A stretch of 64,000 nucleotides of DNA from Candidatus Binatia bacterium (GTDB lineage: Bacteria > Desulfobacterota > Binatia > HRBIN30 > BPIQ01). The position numbers and the translations under genes are program-made. The stretch is from the NCBI GenBank assembly GCA_026004195.1, contig BPIQ01000005.1, positions 1 to 64,000 on the forward strand. Reading direction: 5' to 3'. A model generated the notes under the pieces. It worked only from the letters and a program-made list of their open reading frames with translations, was not told the DNA's origin and searched no databases. Positions 7,891 to 16,604 of the stretch are shown one piece after another (the first letter of the stretch is position 1; the number at the start of each line of letters is the position of its first letter).

Positions 7891-8547
7891 ATGGTCGAGT
7901 CCATCGAGGTCGTGGACGTCCCCCGCCGGGAGCGGAAAAAACGGGAAACCCGTCGCCGCATCTACGAGGCCGCCGTCCGGCTTTTCCTCGAGCGGGGCTT
8001 CGACGCCGTGAGCATCGACGAGATCTGCGAGCGGGCCGACGTGGCCCGGGGGACGTTTTTCCTCCACTTTCCGACGAAAGACGCCCTCCTGCTCGAGTAC
8101 GGCCGGGAGGTCGTGCGGGAGCTCGCCGACCGGCTCGGCCGGAGTCCGAGACCGGCGTCGGAGGACCTCCGGTGGGTCTTCCGGTCCCTGGCGCGACGGC
8201 TTTCGCGGAGCGCGGAGTCGGTCCGGTGGATGATCCTCGAAGCGCTCCGCCGCCCCACCGTGCTGTCCGAAACGCGGGAACAGGGGAAGGACTTCGCCGG
8301 TCTTCTCGCCGGCGTCGTTCGGCGGGGGCAGGCTTCGGGGGAATTCCGCCGCGAGGTCGACCCCGGCGTGGCCGGAGCCGTCCTCGCGGCCACCTACTTC
8401 GCGCTCCTGGGCGACTGGGCGCTGGGTCTCCTGCCCGGCAATCTTTCGCGACCCCTCGAGCGAGCCCTCGACCTGGTTCTGCGGGGCCTGGAACCTCGGG
8501 ATGTCCCACCAAGGAAGATTCGAGGGCCGGGGAGACGGAAGCCATGA
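7891..8547 (+). CDS. TetR/AcrR family regulator
   Basis: A 218-residue regulator. Residues about 14-60 are the TetR helix-turn-helix: KRETRRRIYEAAVRLFLERGF, then VSIDEICERADVARGTFFLHFPTKDALL, a textbook match. The C-terminal ligand domain is all-helical and not diagnostic. Its TGA overlaps the ATG of the FAD monooxygenase (ATGA at 8544-8547), so the two are translationally coupled. The regulator probably controls its own operon and senses a substrate or product of the oxygenase. No operator palindrome is obvious beyond the candidate promoter just upstream. Confidence 0.88.
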   Translation: MVESIEVVDVPRRERKKRETRRRIYEAAVRLFLERGFDAVSIDEICERADVARGTFFLHFPTKDALLLEYGREVVRELADRLGRSPRPASEDLRWVFRSLARRLSRSAESVRWMILEALRRPTVLSETREQGKDFAGLLAGVVRRGQASGEFRREVDPGVAGAVLAATYFALLGDWALGLLPGNLSRPLERALDLVLRGLEPRDVPPRKIRGPGRRKP

Positions 8548-10085
8548 GGTCGCCGGCACGACCACCGCACGGCCGGGCGGTCGTGATCGGCGGCAGTATC
8601 GCGGGCCTTTGCGCGGCCCGCGTCCTCTCCGACTTTTTCCGGGAGGTCTTCGTGGTCGAGCGGGACCGCCTCCCCGACGGACCGCACGAAAGACCGGGAG
8701 TGCCGCAGAGCCGTCACATCCACGCACTCCTCATCCGGGGCCGGCGCGAACTCGAAGCGCTCTTTCCGGGATTCGAGGCGGAGATGCGGCAGCAAGGGGC
8801 TCTCGAGCTCGAGTTCAGCTGGGATTTCGCCGTACTCCAGAAAGACGGCTGGCTTCCCCGTGCACGGCTGGGACTCCGAACGCTTTTCGCCAGCCGAAAC
8901 CTGATCGAAGCCGTCGTGCGGGATCTCGCCCGCAAGCTTCCACGGGTCCGCTTCCTCGAGAATACCCGCGTGGTGGGCCTGCGGTTCTCGCCCGGCGACC
9001 CGCCTCGCGTCACGGGAGTCGTGGTCTCGGAAGGGCCCGGAAACGCCCCCCGGCCCCTCGACGCAGAGCTCGTCGTCGACGCGAGTGGCCGGGGAACCCG
9101 CGTTCCCGCTTGGCTCGACCGAGCGGGGCTTCGCCCCCCCGAAGAGGACGTGGTCGACGCGCATGCCGCGTACGCCACGCGTTGGTACCGGGCCCCCTCG
9201 CCGGAGCTGTGGCCGAGGGAGTGGTGGTGGAAAGGCATCTGGATCGACCCTGTGCTCCCCCACGACGTGACCGCGGCGGTCCTCTCGCCCGTCGAAGGTC
9301 ACCGCTGGGTGGTGACGCTGGGCGGCCTCGCGCGCCTCTGTCCGCCGGACGAAAAGGGCTTCGCCGAAAAGCTCGGGCGTCTCCGCTCCCCGATCCTCGC
9401 CCGGGCCGTGGCTCTCGGAGAGCCCGAGAGCCCCCTTTACCACAACCACGCCATGGCGAACCGCTTCCGCCTCTACCACCGGTGGGCCCACGCACCCGCC
9501 GGATTCGTCGCGATCGGAGACAGCGTGTGCTCCTTCAACCCGATCTACGGCCAGGGGATGACCTGCGCTGCGCTTTCGGCGCGCGCTCTCGCCGACTGCC
9601 TCCGGAAGCACGAGACGCTCGATCGCGACTTCTCGCGAGCGTTTTTCGCAACGCAGGCCCGGGTGCTCCGCGACCCGTGGCTCATGGCCACGGGAGCGGA
9701 CTTCCACCTTGCCGAGACGACCGGAAAGAGGCCTCGCGGGATCGGGTTTTTCAACGCTTACACGGACCTCCTTTTCGAGGCCATGCGGGACGACCTCTTC
9801 CTTCGCCGCCGCATCGGGGAAGTCGTCCACATGCTGCGACCGCCCTCGGCGCTTTTCACGCCGCGTGTACTGCGCCGCGTCCTCCCATTCCTCGCGCGGA
9901 GAAAGGCCGGCACCCTTGCCGCGGGAGGCCTCCGGCGGAGCCCATCCACCGTTGCCTCTCGCTCGTTAGCCAGCTCGCCGGCCGAGGCAGGTCCGCAACC
10001 CGTCCTTGCCTCGCGCGTTCTCGGGATTACGAGAACGTGGACGGAGGGTTTGCCTTTACGAGGGCCCCAAGAGGCTCGAGTCTGA
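8544..10085 (+). CDS. FAD-dependent monooxygenase/halogenase-like flavoprotein
   Basis: A 513-residue flavoprotein. Residues about 12-40 give the dinucleotide-binding fold AVVIGGSIAGLCAARVLSDF with the acidic VVERDRLP ribose site. A middle ELVVDASGRGT block and the late FVAIGDSVCSFNPIYGQGM block, the GD motif binding FAD ribityl, follow. This is the group A FAD monooxygenase or geranylgeranyl-reductase-like fold. No lysine in the FAD tryptophan-halogenase position can be assigned, so monooxygenase is the safer call. The roughly 60-residue Ser/Ala-rich tail after about residue 455 is outside the domain; the true stop may be misplaced by a frame error. It is coupled to the TetR gene upstream. 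Confidence 0.8.
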   Translation: MRSPARPPHGRAVVIGGSIAGLCAARVLSDFFREVFVVERDRLPDGPHERPGVPQSRHIHALLIRGRRELEALFPGFEAEMRQQGALELEFSWDFAVLQKDGWLPRARLGLRTLFASRNLIEAVVRDLARKLPRVRFLENTRVVGLRFSPGDPPRVTGVVVSEGPGNAPRPLDAELVVDASGRGTRVPAWLDRAGLRPPEEDVVDAHAAYATRWYRAPSPELWPREWWWKGIWIDPVLPHDVTAAVLSPVEGHRWVVTLGGLARLCPPDEKGFAEKLGRLRSPILARAVALGEPESPLYHNHAMANRFRLYHRWAHAPAGFVAIGDSVCSFNPIYGQGMTCAALSARALADCLRKHETLDRDFSRAFFATQARVLRDPWLMATGADFHLAETTGKRPRGIGFFNAYTDLLFEAMRDDLFLRRRIGEVVHMLRPPSALFTPRVLRRVLPFLARRKAGTLAAGGLRRSPSTVASRSLASSPAEAGPQPVLASRVLGITRTWTEGLPLRGPQEARV

Positions 10086-10133
10086 CTACCGCTCTACGTG
10101 AGGGGGAGAGCCCGGCCTACGCTTTCTGCGCCC

Positions 10134-10676
10134 ATGACGGACGAAACCCTGGTCTCCCTGGCTCGCCAGGAACTACCCTACCGGACGGAAGCCTTTTCCG
10201 AGCTCGTCCGTCGCTACGAACCTCGGGTCTTCCGGACCTGCAAGAGGGTGTTGGGGGACGAAGAGGAAGCGAGGGACGCGGCACAGGAGGTTTTTTTGCG
10301 GGTCTTTCGGGGCCTTCGGGGATTCGAAGCCAAGGCGCGCTTCCGGACCTGGCTTTTCCGGATCGTCGCCAACGTCTGCTCGGATCGACTGTCGAGGCGA
10401 GCCCCCGAGGAGCCCTACGGGGACGACCCGCCCGAGCTCCCGAGCGACCCCCCCGGCACGCCGGAGCACGGCGAAGTGTTCCGGGCCTTTTCGCTCCTCT
10501 CGCCGGAGGACCGGACGATCCTCTCGCTCCGGTTCGTCTCCGAACTGTCCCTCGAGGAAATCGCCGGCTCCCTGGAGATCTCCTTGAGTGCGGCAAAAAT
10601 GCGACTCTACCGTGCGCTCGAGCGGTTTCGAGAGCGCTACCGGGAGCTCGAGGCGAAAAATCCTCGGCAAGTGTGA
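10134..10676 (+). CDS. ECF-type RNA polymerase sigma factor
   Basis: A 180-residue sigma factor. Residues about 13-85 hold region 2 (AFSELVRRYEPRVFRTC ... DAAQEVFLRVFRGL ... FRTWLFRIVANVCSDRL) and about 120-170 region 4 (LSPEDRTILSLRFVSELSLEEIAGSLEIS ... AKMRLYRALERFRE). The short acidic Pro-rich linker lacks region 3, as in ECF sigmas. ATG 10134 is preferred because region 2 begins soon after; an in-frame start exists at 10098. It is followed by a small membrane protein and an MscS-like channel, the only visible candidates for an anti-sigma partner or a target. No classical zinc anti-sigma (HxxxCxxC) is present. Confidence 0.88.
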   Translation: MTDETLVSLARQELPYRTEAFSELVRRYEPRVFRTCKRVLGDEEEARDAAQEVFLRVFRGLRGFEAKARFRTWLFRIVANVCSDRLSRRAPEEPYGDDPPELPSDPPGTPEHGEVFRAFSLLSPEDRTILSLRFVSELSLEEIAGSLEISLSAAKMRLYRALERFRERYRELEAKNPRQV

Positions 10677-10710
10677 CTTTTCGCCGCTGCTGCCGGTCTA
10701 AACGGAGCGG

Positions 10711-10959
10711 ATGGAACCCGAGCGGAAATATGCCGAGGTCGAAAAGGAGATGGCTCCTCTTCTAGCCACCCTGGCCGTAGCCAACGGGAACCAGAGCTCC
10801 GAGCGGGTCGAAAGCCTGCTACGCCGAATCCGCCTCGAGGTCGGACTTTGCGACCTCGCGCAGTTCTCGCTCGTGACCGTCTGGCTCGGGGTCCTCTCGT
10901 TGGTTTTCTCCGCCCTCGGAGTCCCGGGAACCAACCCGCCCGAACGAAACGCTTCCTGA
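10711..10959 (+). CDS. Small single-span membrane protein, unknown
   Basis: An 82-residue protein: an acidic N-terminal region (residues 1-45, with two helices rich in Glu and Leu) followed by one hydrophobic segment (about 50-70, FSLVTVWLGVLSLVFSAL). Placed 34 bp after the sigma factor and 6 bp before the channel gene, it fits one transcription unit. A soluble helical head plus one membrane span next to an ECF sigma recalls an anti-sigma factor, but the head is short and no known motif is present, so this remains a guess. Confidence 0.6.
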   Translation: MEPERKYAEVEKEMAPLLATLAVANGNQSSERVESLLRRIRLEVGLCDLAQFSLVTVWLGVLSLVFSALGVPGTNPPERNAS

Positions 10960-10965
10960 AACGCC

Positions 10966-11820
10966 ATGGAAACCCCCTTTCGCGATCTCGTCGCCGTCCC
11001 TCTTGGCGCCGTCTGGAACCCGCTCGGTGCTCTCTGGGCGAAGCTTCTCGGGTTTTTGCCGAACCTTCTGGGCGCGGCCCTCATCCTCGGGGTGGGGTAC
11101 GTGCTTTCCACGGGCGCGAGGCGGCTCGTGACCGCCTCCCTCCGGCGGATCGGCTTCGACGACGCGAGCCGCCGGGTGGGCTTCCGGGCGCTTCTCGACC
11201 GTTCGGGCATTTCCGCGACGGCATCCGACATCCTCGGGATTCTGGTTTTCTGGCTCGTTTTTCTCACGTTCTTGCTTTCGGCGGCGGAAGCCCTGGCACT
11301 TCCCAACGTTTCCGAAACCATCGAAGCCCTGGTGCGCTACGTTCCGAACGTGATCGGGGCGGTCCTCCTGGTTGTCGTCGGCGTCACGGTGGCGCATTTC
11401 CTGCGCGACCTCGTCCGCAGCGGAACGCAGAGCCTGGGCGTCGAATACGCCCGCGCCCTCTCGAACGTGACCTATGTCGTTCTCCTGGTGCTCGTGGCGA
11501 GTCTCGCCATCTCGCAGCTCCGGATCGAAGCCGGTCTCCTGAACCGCGCCGTGGAGATCGTCCTGGTCGCTTCGGGAGCTGCGCTGGCTCTGTCGTTGGG
11601 TCTCGGTAGCCGTGACATCGCCAAACACGTGATCGCGGGCACCTATGCCAGGGAAGTTTTGCGGCCGGGAGTGGTTCTCTCGGCGGGAGAAGAACGCGGC
11701 GAGGTGGAGCAGGTAGGAGCACTTTTCACGTGCTTGAGGGACGAGAGCGGCCGTCGGGTCTACATTCCGAACGGCCGGCTTACCGAGCTGGTACTCCACG
11801 AAGAAGCCGGGAAGCCCTGA
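10966..11820 (+). CDS. MscS-like mechanosensitive channel family protein
   Basis: A 284-residue membrane protein with repeated long hydrophobic helices: FLPNLLGAALILGVGYVLS, YVPNVIGAVLLVVVGVTVAHFL, NVTYVVLLVLVASLAI and AVEIVLVASGAALALSLGLGS. The xPNxxGAxLxxxxG helix pattern is the conserved TM-helix repeat linked to MscS-type small-conductance channels. A short soluble C-terminus follows, with the beta-domain pattern GVVLSAGEERGEVEQVGALFTCLRDESGRRVYIPNG, typical of the MscS beta domain. It would protect against osmotic downshift. It is the last gene of the sigma-factor group and is closed by paired hairpins. Confidence 0.78.
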   Translation: METPFRDLVAVPLGAVWNPLGALWAKLLGFLPNLLGAALILGVGYVLSTGARRLVTASLRRIGFDDASRRVGFRALLDRSGISATASDILGILVFWLVFLTFLLSAAEALALPNVSETIEALVRYVPNVIGAVLLVVVGVTVAHFLRDLVRSGTQSLGVEYARALSNVTYVVLLVLVASLAISQLRIEAGLLNRAVEIVLVASGAALALSLGLGSRDIAKHVIAGTYAREVLRPGVVLSAGEERGEVEQVGALFTCLRDESGRRVYIPNGRLTELVLHEEAGKP

Positions 11821-11868
11821 GGGAAATCCAGGGCTTCCCTCCGTCTTCTCGGAAAACCGAGAAGACGG
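11809..11868 (+). terminator. Two consecutive perfect hairpins after the channel gene
   Basis: The first, 11809-11839, pairs GGGAAGCCCTG with CAGGGCTTCCC and overlaps the stop codon. The second, 11841-11868, pairs CCGTCTTCTCGG with CCGAGAAGACGG around an AAAA loop. Neither is followed by a T run. They separate the channel gene from the barrel gene and could act as terminators, transcript stabilisers or a processing site. Confidence 0.6.
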
Positions 11869-11933
11869 AAAGTCGGACGAAGACGAACAACCGTCCCCGA
11901 GAGGGGACGTCCAAAATAAGGAGGAGGGTGAAG

Positions 11934-12659
11934 ATGAAAAACAAAGCCATCGCAACCGCGGCGCTCGGCGCACTGCTTTTCGCGGGCGCAGCTTTCGCGC
12001 AACCCGTGGCCGGCGACCACGAAATCCAGGTCGCTGCAGGCTTCTTCAAGCCGCAGGACGAAGAGACGGGGAACATCGCGGGAGACGTGTCCTACGGCTA
12101 CTACCTCCCGAACCCTGCCTGGCAGGTCGGGCTAAGGCAGGCTCTTTCCTACACTTTCGTGGACGACGCCGAGGACATCTGGCAGGCCACGACGATCCCG
12201 TTCCTCAACTACCACTTCCTGGGGCTCGGTGAGGGCAACGTCGTGCCTTTCCTCGGAGCCTTCGTGGGAGCCGTCTGGAACGACGACGATGTCACGGGAA
12301 CCGTGGGGCCCAACGTGGGCGCCAAGTTCTTCCTGACCGACCAGACCTTTTTCGTGGCCCGTTACCGCTACGAGTGGTTCTGGGATGACTTCGGCGAAGT
12401 GGACAACGAAATCGACGACGGCAACCACGTCGGTACCGTGGGTCTCGGCTTCGTCTGGGGCGGCGCGGAGCGGCCGCGCCTCGCCAAGGCCACGGCGCTC
12501 GAGGACCACGTAAGGCGCGCCGAGAACGCGGCGGATCGGGCCAGCAAGGCCGCTGCGAGCGCCCAGGCCGCGGCGGAGCGGACCGAGGCGGCCGCCAAGC
12601 GCATCGAGCGCATCGCCGCGGAAGCGGAAGCCGGCTTCCACAGGGGCGTTCGGAAGTAA
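11934..12659 (+). CDS. Outer-membrane beta-barrel protein with Ala-rich coiled-coil tail
   Basis: A 241-residue exported protein starting at ATG 11934 after AAGGAGGAGGG. Residues 1-23 form a signal peptide ending AFAQ. Residues about 25-180 alternate short aromatic strands (VSYGYYLPNPAWQVGLRQAL, FFVARYRYEWFWDD, VGTVGLGFVWG) like an eight-stranded OmpW/OmpA-type barrel. Residues about 185-235 are a heptad-like Ala/Glu/Arg helix (RAENAADRASKAAASAQAAA...), resembling the Ala-zipper of Lpp/OprI. A barrel followed, not preceded, by such a zipper is unusual. It could hold the barrel as a trimer or reach toward peptidoglycan. It forms a single-gene unit between hairpins. Confidence 0.72.
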   Translation: MKNKAIATAALGALLFAGAAFAQPVAGDHEIQVAAGFFKPQDEETGNIAGDVSYGYYLPNPAWQVGLRQALSYTFVDDAEDIWQATTIPFLNYHFLGLGEGNVVPFLGAFVGAVWNDDDVTGTVGPNVGAKFFLTDQTFFVARYRYEWFWDDFGEVDNEIDDGNHVGTVGLGFVWGGAERPRLAKATALEDHVRRAENAADRASKAAASAQAAAERTEAAAKRIERIAAEAEAGFHRGVRK

Positions 12660-12720
12660 CGGAAAACCGCCCGAGCGGCTCGGACTCGACGCCCAGCCGC
12701 CGCGCCGCAAGGACGGAAGA

Positions 12721-12757
12721 GGCCCGGTGGTCCCCCCGACCGCCGGGCCTTCGTTTT
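12721..12757 (+). terminator. Rho-independent terminator after the barrel gene
   Basis: GGCCCGGTGGTC pairs with GACCGCCGGGCC (one G-T pair) around a five-C loop, followed by TTCGTTTTT. This is the clearest intrinsic terminator in the window. Confidence 0.8.
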
Positions 12758-12775
12758 TCCGGCCCTCGGTTTTTT

Positions 12776-13708
12776 TCACCGCCCTGGTTGGAAGAGGTGC
12801 CGGGCTCCGTGTCCGGCCGGTTCGTGGGGGGGCGCGAGATAGGGAAACTCGCCAAGAAAAGGCACGTCGTTCGCGTCCGGGTAAGGGTCGTCGGTCGCCA
12901 GCGCTCGCGGGTCGCCGACCAGATCCACGACGTCGTCCGTGAGCTCCCGGCCGTTGGGGTAGCCTGCCGGACGGCTCGTGTCGAAAATCACCACGTCCGG
13001 CGGCTCGCCGAGCTCGGCCCGGTGCCGACTCGGGTGCAACGTGTTCATGAGGTTCGTCTCGGGGTTCTGCGAGTGCATGGCTCGGCCCGCGAGGTCCTGG
13101 AAGTCTCCGGGGAGACCCTCCACTTTGGACGTGGCCCAGACGAGAAGAACCGGGCTTTCCTCCAGCACCGCGGCAAGGGGTACCTCGAGGACGACACAGG
13201 CCACGTTCCGGCCGATGCGCGGCCCCCGGATGAACGGGTCGTCGCGGAGTCCGACGAAGAGCTTCACGTCCTTCCGGGGAGCGGAGAGGCTGCACCCGCC
13301 GCCTCCGCCCCCGACTCGAGCGTTGGTCTCGAGCTCGGGCTCGCCGTCCGGGGTGAACGTCACGCGAAAAAAGACGTCCTCCGAAATCTTTTCCGGCTCC
13401 AGAACGGTCCCGCCGAACTTCTCGAGATCCACCGGGTCGTCGAACGAGACGGCGCTGTCGTTGTCGACGAAGAACTCGAAGGTGAGGTCCGGCGGAAAGC
13501 GGTATTCACGCAGCTCGGGACCGATCGTGGGGTCCGCACAGAGCGCGAGCACGAGGTTTTCGTCCCGCAGGAACACGAAAAGGTCCGTGATGCGCGCGTC
13601 GTGCCGCTCGGCGGCGACGAGCTCGGGCGTGTCGGCGTGGTCGGAAGCAAGGGAGGCAGCGGCCATCGCCAAAACGATCGTCCAGGACAAGAGCCGAATG
13701 CGAGACAC
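12776..13708 (-). CDS. DUF4331 family secreted protein
   Basis: A 310-residue protein. GTG 13708 starts a signal peptide (VSRIRLLSWTIVLAMAAASLA). The mature protein opens SDHADTPELVAAERHDARITDLFVFLRD, the hallmark start of DUF4331 proteins, and ends with PYPDANDVPFLGEFPYLAPPHEP. Family members are secreted and often found in bacteria with many surface lipoproteins; their biochemical role is unknown. The coding frame extends upstream into repeat cluster 3, but that part is repeat-derived. A Gly6-Cys stretch in the middle is a likely surface loop. It faces away from the sulfatase-like gene across the repeat cluster. Confidence 0.8.
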   Translation of the reverse strand: MSRIRLLSWTIVLAMAAASLASDHADTPELVAAERHDARITDLFVFLRDENLVLALCADPTIGPELREYRFPPDLTFEFFVDNDSAVSFDDPVDLEKFGGTVLEPEKISEDVFFRVTFTPDGEPELETNARVGGGGGGCSLSAPRKDVKLFVGLRDDPFIRGPRIGRNVACVVLEVPLAAVLEESPVLLVWATSKVEGLPGDFQDLAGRAMHSQNPETNLMNTLHPSRHRAELGEPPDVVIFDTSRPAGYPNGRELTDDVVDLVGDPRALATDDPYPDANDVPFLGEFPYLAPPHEPAGHGARHLFQPGR

Positions 13709-13844
13709 GGCACGCTTCCTACGCGGGGCATCGGGAGATTGCAACGACGAATTCGGAGAGCCACGGGTCTTTCGTGGCCGTATGCGCGTTCGGTATCGAC
13801 CTTCGTGACCGAACGCGGACGACCGAACGCGACCGGTCCCCCGC

Positions 13845-14160
13845 CCCCGGACGCGACGGAGCGCGTCCCTCCGGGTGCGCGTGTTCGCCCGACGAATCGG
13901 AGGGCCACGCTCTGTCGTGGCCGTGGTTGCGAACGACGGCCGCATCGGTCGGGTCCGATGATCGAGCGGCGCGTCGTCCTCCGTCCCCCCCGGACGCGAC
14001 GGAGCGCGTCCCTCCGGGTGCGACGTTTCGCCCCAACGAATCGGAGGGCCACGCTCTGTCGTGGCCGGGTTCAATCGGAGGGACCCGCTCTGTCGGGTCC
14101 GTGTTCATGCGTGGTACGTCCGTCCCCCCCCGGACGCGACGGAGCGCGTTCCTCCGGGTG
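13845..14160. repeat. Repeat cluster 3: A(-), B(+), C(+) hairpins
   Basis: A hairpins on the minus strand near 13849, 13992 and 14132 (the last has one stem mismatch, CGCGTTC). B on the plus strand lies near 13899 and 14043, and a perfect C near 14077 (stem GGACCCG with CGGGTCC, loop CTCTGT). A and B are 25-30 bp apart and face each other. The cluster lies between divergent genes. Confidence 0.92.
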
Positions 14161-14275
14161 GGCCCGATTTTGCGCACGGTACCGCCGCTCGTGACCGCCG
14201 TCCCACGCACGGATCCCCGCCCCCGACGGCACCGACCTTGACACGACGCCGCAAAGGCGAAGAGGATGCCGCGAC

Positions 14276-15634
14276 GTGCGCGCGTTCGTTTTTCTCGTGT
14301 ACGCACTCCTCGCGTTCGCGGTCTTCCCGGCGTTCGCGGCCGAGGTCGTGCCCCGACCCAACATCCTGCTCGTCGTCGTCGACACACTGCGGGCCGATCA
14401 CCTCGGAGTGTACGGCTACAGCCGCCCCACCTCCCCGGTCCTCGACGCGCTCGCGCGCGAGGGGACGCTCTTCACCCGGGCCTACTCGACGAGCTCGTGG
14501 ACCCAGCCCGCCGTGGCTTCGCTCTTCACCGGGACGCGCCCCGCCGTCATCGCCCCTCGTTCCGCCCGATACATCCTCGCCCGCACGCCCGTGCTCGCCG
14601 CCGAACTCCGGAAGGCGGGCTATCGGACGGCCGGCTTCGTGGCGAATCCGGTGCTGCACAAAAACCGGGGCTACGGCACGGGCTTCGAGGTCTACGACTC
14701 CTGGATCCTCGACCGCGAAGGCAAGAGTCCTCCCAAGGCTTCCGCGGAGTGGGTCAATGGCGGGGCCCGAGCATGGCTCTCGGAAAGACTCCGGGAAGAG
14801 AAGCCGTGGTTTCTCTACGTCCACTACATGGAGCCCCACACGCCCTACGAGCCCGACGAAAAAACCGCGCGGGTCTTCTGGCGGAACCCGGATCTGCCTA
14901 TCGAGCAGGCTCGCGAGCGCATCGAGCAGGGACTCGAAGCGTACCACAGGGGCGAGGCCGTCCGCTTCTCCGAGGCCGAGCTCCAGGCGCTCGTGGATCT
15001 CTACGACGCTTCGGTCCGCGACGTCGACGCGGCTATCGGAGACCTGCTCTCGTTCCTGCCCCCGGAGGTTCGCAAGCGCACCGTGGTCTGCGTGACGGCC
15101 GACCACGGGGAAGAACTCCACGATCACGGAGGATTCCTTCACGCGCACACGCTCTACGACGAGCTCCTGCGTGTCCCGCTCCTCTTCGTCGTGCCCGGAA
15201 GGCCAGGGGGAGAGAAGATCGGGCGGATCGTGCAGCTGAGCGGCGTGGCTCCGACGCTCTTGCGCCTCGTCTCGCTTCCCGTCCCGGACAGCTTCGAGCC
15301 GATCGATCTCTTTTCTCCCACCACGCGGCGAGACGCTTACGCGTACGCGGAGCTCGCTCCCTTCACGCGCACGTTCCACCACCGAGCCCTGGTGCGGGGA
15401 CCGCACAAGCTCGTCCTTCCCTTCGAGGGCAAGCCGATGCTCTTCGACCTCCTCGCCGACCCCGGAGAACGAAGGGATCTTTCCGAACGCGAGCCCGCCC
15501 TGGCCGCCGAACTCGCGCGCGATCTCGACGCTCGGGCAGCCGAGACTCCGAGACTGCGCCGCAAGCCGCCGCCGACCGTCTTGCCCGACGCAAGCCTCAG
15601 AGAAAGACTCCGTGCGCTGGGCTACGATTTTTGA
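14276..15634 (+). CDS. Sulfatase-like hydrolase, Thr in place of the formylglycine Cys
   Basis: A 452-residue alkaline-phosphatase-superfamily protein with a signal peptide (residues 1-21, ending AFA). It has PNILLVVVDTLRADHLGVYGY for the first metal site, and the late metal block CVTADHGEELHDHGGF. In sulfatases the CxPxR motif sits just before the SLLTG turn. Here that place reads TQPAV before ASLFTG, so the Cys is Thr and the Arg is Val. It cannot form formylglycine. A Thr nucleophile is normal in lipid A phosphoethanolamine transferases and phosphatase relatives, so phosphate ester or transferase chemistry is more likely than sulfatase. A paralogue lies at 52.3-53.8 kb with the same change. 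Confidence 0.82.
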   Translation: MRAFVFLVYALLAFAVFPAFAAEVVPRPNILLVVVDTLRADHLGVYGYSRPTSPVLDALAREGTLFTRAYSTSSWTQPAVASLFTGTRPAVIAPRSARYILARTPVLAAELRKAGYRTAGFVANPVLHKNRGYGTGFEVYDSWILDREGKSPPKASAEWVNGGARAWLSERLREEKPWFLYVHYMEPHTPYEPDEKTARVFWRNPDLPIEQARERIEQGLEAYHRGEAVRFSEAELQALVDLYDASVRDVDAAIGDLLSFLPPEVRKRTVVCVTADHGEELHDHGGFLHAHTLYDELLRVPLLFVVPGRPGGEKIGRIVQLSGVAPTLLRLVSLPVPDSFEPIDLFSPTTRRDAYAYAELAPFTRTFHHRALVRGPHKLVLPFEGKPMLFDLLADPGERRDLSEREPALAAELARDLDARAAETPRLRRKPPPTVLPDASLRERLRALGYDF

Positions 15635-15760
15635 ATTGCGCGGCGACGAACCCTCTTTCCGCGGAGCGAAGACCCCGGGGAGGCCGGAGCTTGCGCGCCG
15701 CACCCACGTCCGGCAAGGAACGCTTCCGGAACGGGGGCTCGAGAGAAAGGACGGAGGAAG

Positions 15761-16591
15761 ATGAAAGCCGAAGGTACCGCACTGGTCACCGGATCGAGTC
15801 GAGGGCTCGGAAGAGCCCTTGCCCTCGAGCTTGCCCGGAGGGGCTTCGAGGTCGTGGCGACGATGCGGAACCCGGAGGCCGGAAGGGACCTCGCGAAGGA
15901 GGCCGGTGACGCTGCCGGGCGAATTCTCGTCGAACGGCTCGACCTGGTGGATCCGGGCACGTTTCGGATTCCCCCGGGCCTGCGCGTCCTCGTCAACAAC
16001 GCGGCCATCGAAGAAGCTTACCTTCCCGTCGAAGAAACTCCTCTCGATCAGTGGCGGCGGGTCTTCGAAACGAACGTGTTCGGCCTCGTGGAACTGACAC
16101 GCCGGGCGATTCCGGTCCTGCGTAAAAACGGTGGCGGTGTGATCTGCAACATCACCTCTTCTTCCCTTCTGGTGCCGACGCCGTTCTACGCCGTCTATCG
16201 CGCCAGCAAGGCCGCCGTCTCCGCCCTCGGTGAATCCCTCCGAGCCGAGCTCGCCCCCTTCGGAATTCGAGTCCTCGAAATCCTCCCGGGGCCCGTCGAA
16301 ACGGACATGCTCGCGCACTCGAACCGCCGCTACGAAGCCGAAGCCTTCGAGCCCTATCGCCCGATGGCCGAGCGAAGCTACGAGAACCGCAAGTCTCTTT
16401 TCTCCTCCACGCCGGCCGCGGACGCGGCCAGAACGATCGCGGACGCGATTCTCGACGACCGGAGCCCCTTGCGAAGGGCGTGCGACCCGATGGGAGAGCA
16501 GATGCTCGAAGCCTGGCGGCAGATGTCCGACGAGGAGTGGATGAAAACGCTCCTTTCGAGCCTCTGGGGCGTGGAGGTCGAAAGCGGTTGA
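15761..16591 (+). CDS. Short-chain dehydrogenase/reductase
   Basis: A 276-residue SDR. It shows TGSSRGLG at residues about 10-17 (NADP-type, with Arg in the second half), NNAA, ITSSS for the catalytic Ser, and YAVYRASK for the Tyr-x3-Lys pair. This is the classical SDR catalytic set in normal spacing. The long C-terminal part (about residues 190-276) is typical of SDRs acting on bulky hydrophobic alcohols or ketones; the substrate is not determined. The ATG at 15761 follows AAAGGACGGAGGAAG. It stands alone, about 125 bp after the sulfatase-like gene. Confidence 0.85.
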   Translation: MKAEGTALVTGSSRGLGRALALELARRGFEVVATMRNPEAGRDLAKEAGDAAGRILVERLDLVDPGTFRIPPGLRVLVNNAAIEEAYLPVEETPLDQWRRVFETNVFGLVELTRRAIPVLRKNGGGVICNITSSSLLVPTPFYAVYRASKAAVSALGESLRAELAPFGIRVLEILPGPVETDMLAHSNRRYEAEAFEPYRPMAERSYENRKSLFSSTPAADAARTIADAILDDRSPLRRACDPMGEQMLEAWRQMSDEEWMKTLLSSLWGVEVESG

Positions 16592-16604
16592 AAGAATTCT
16601 TCTC

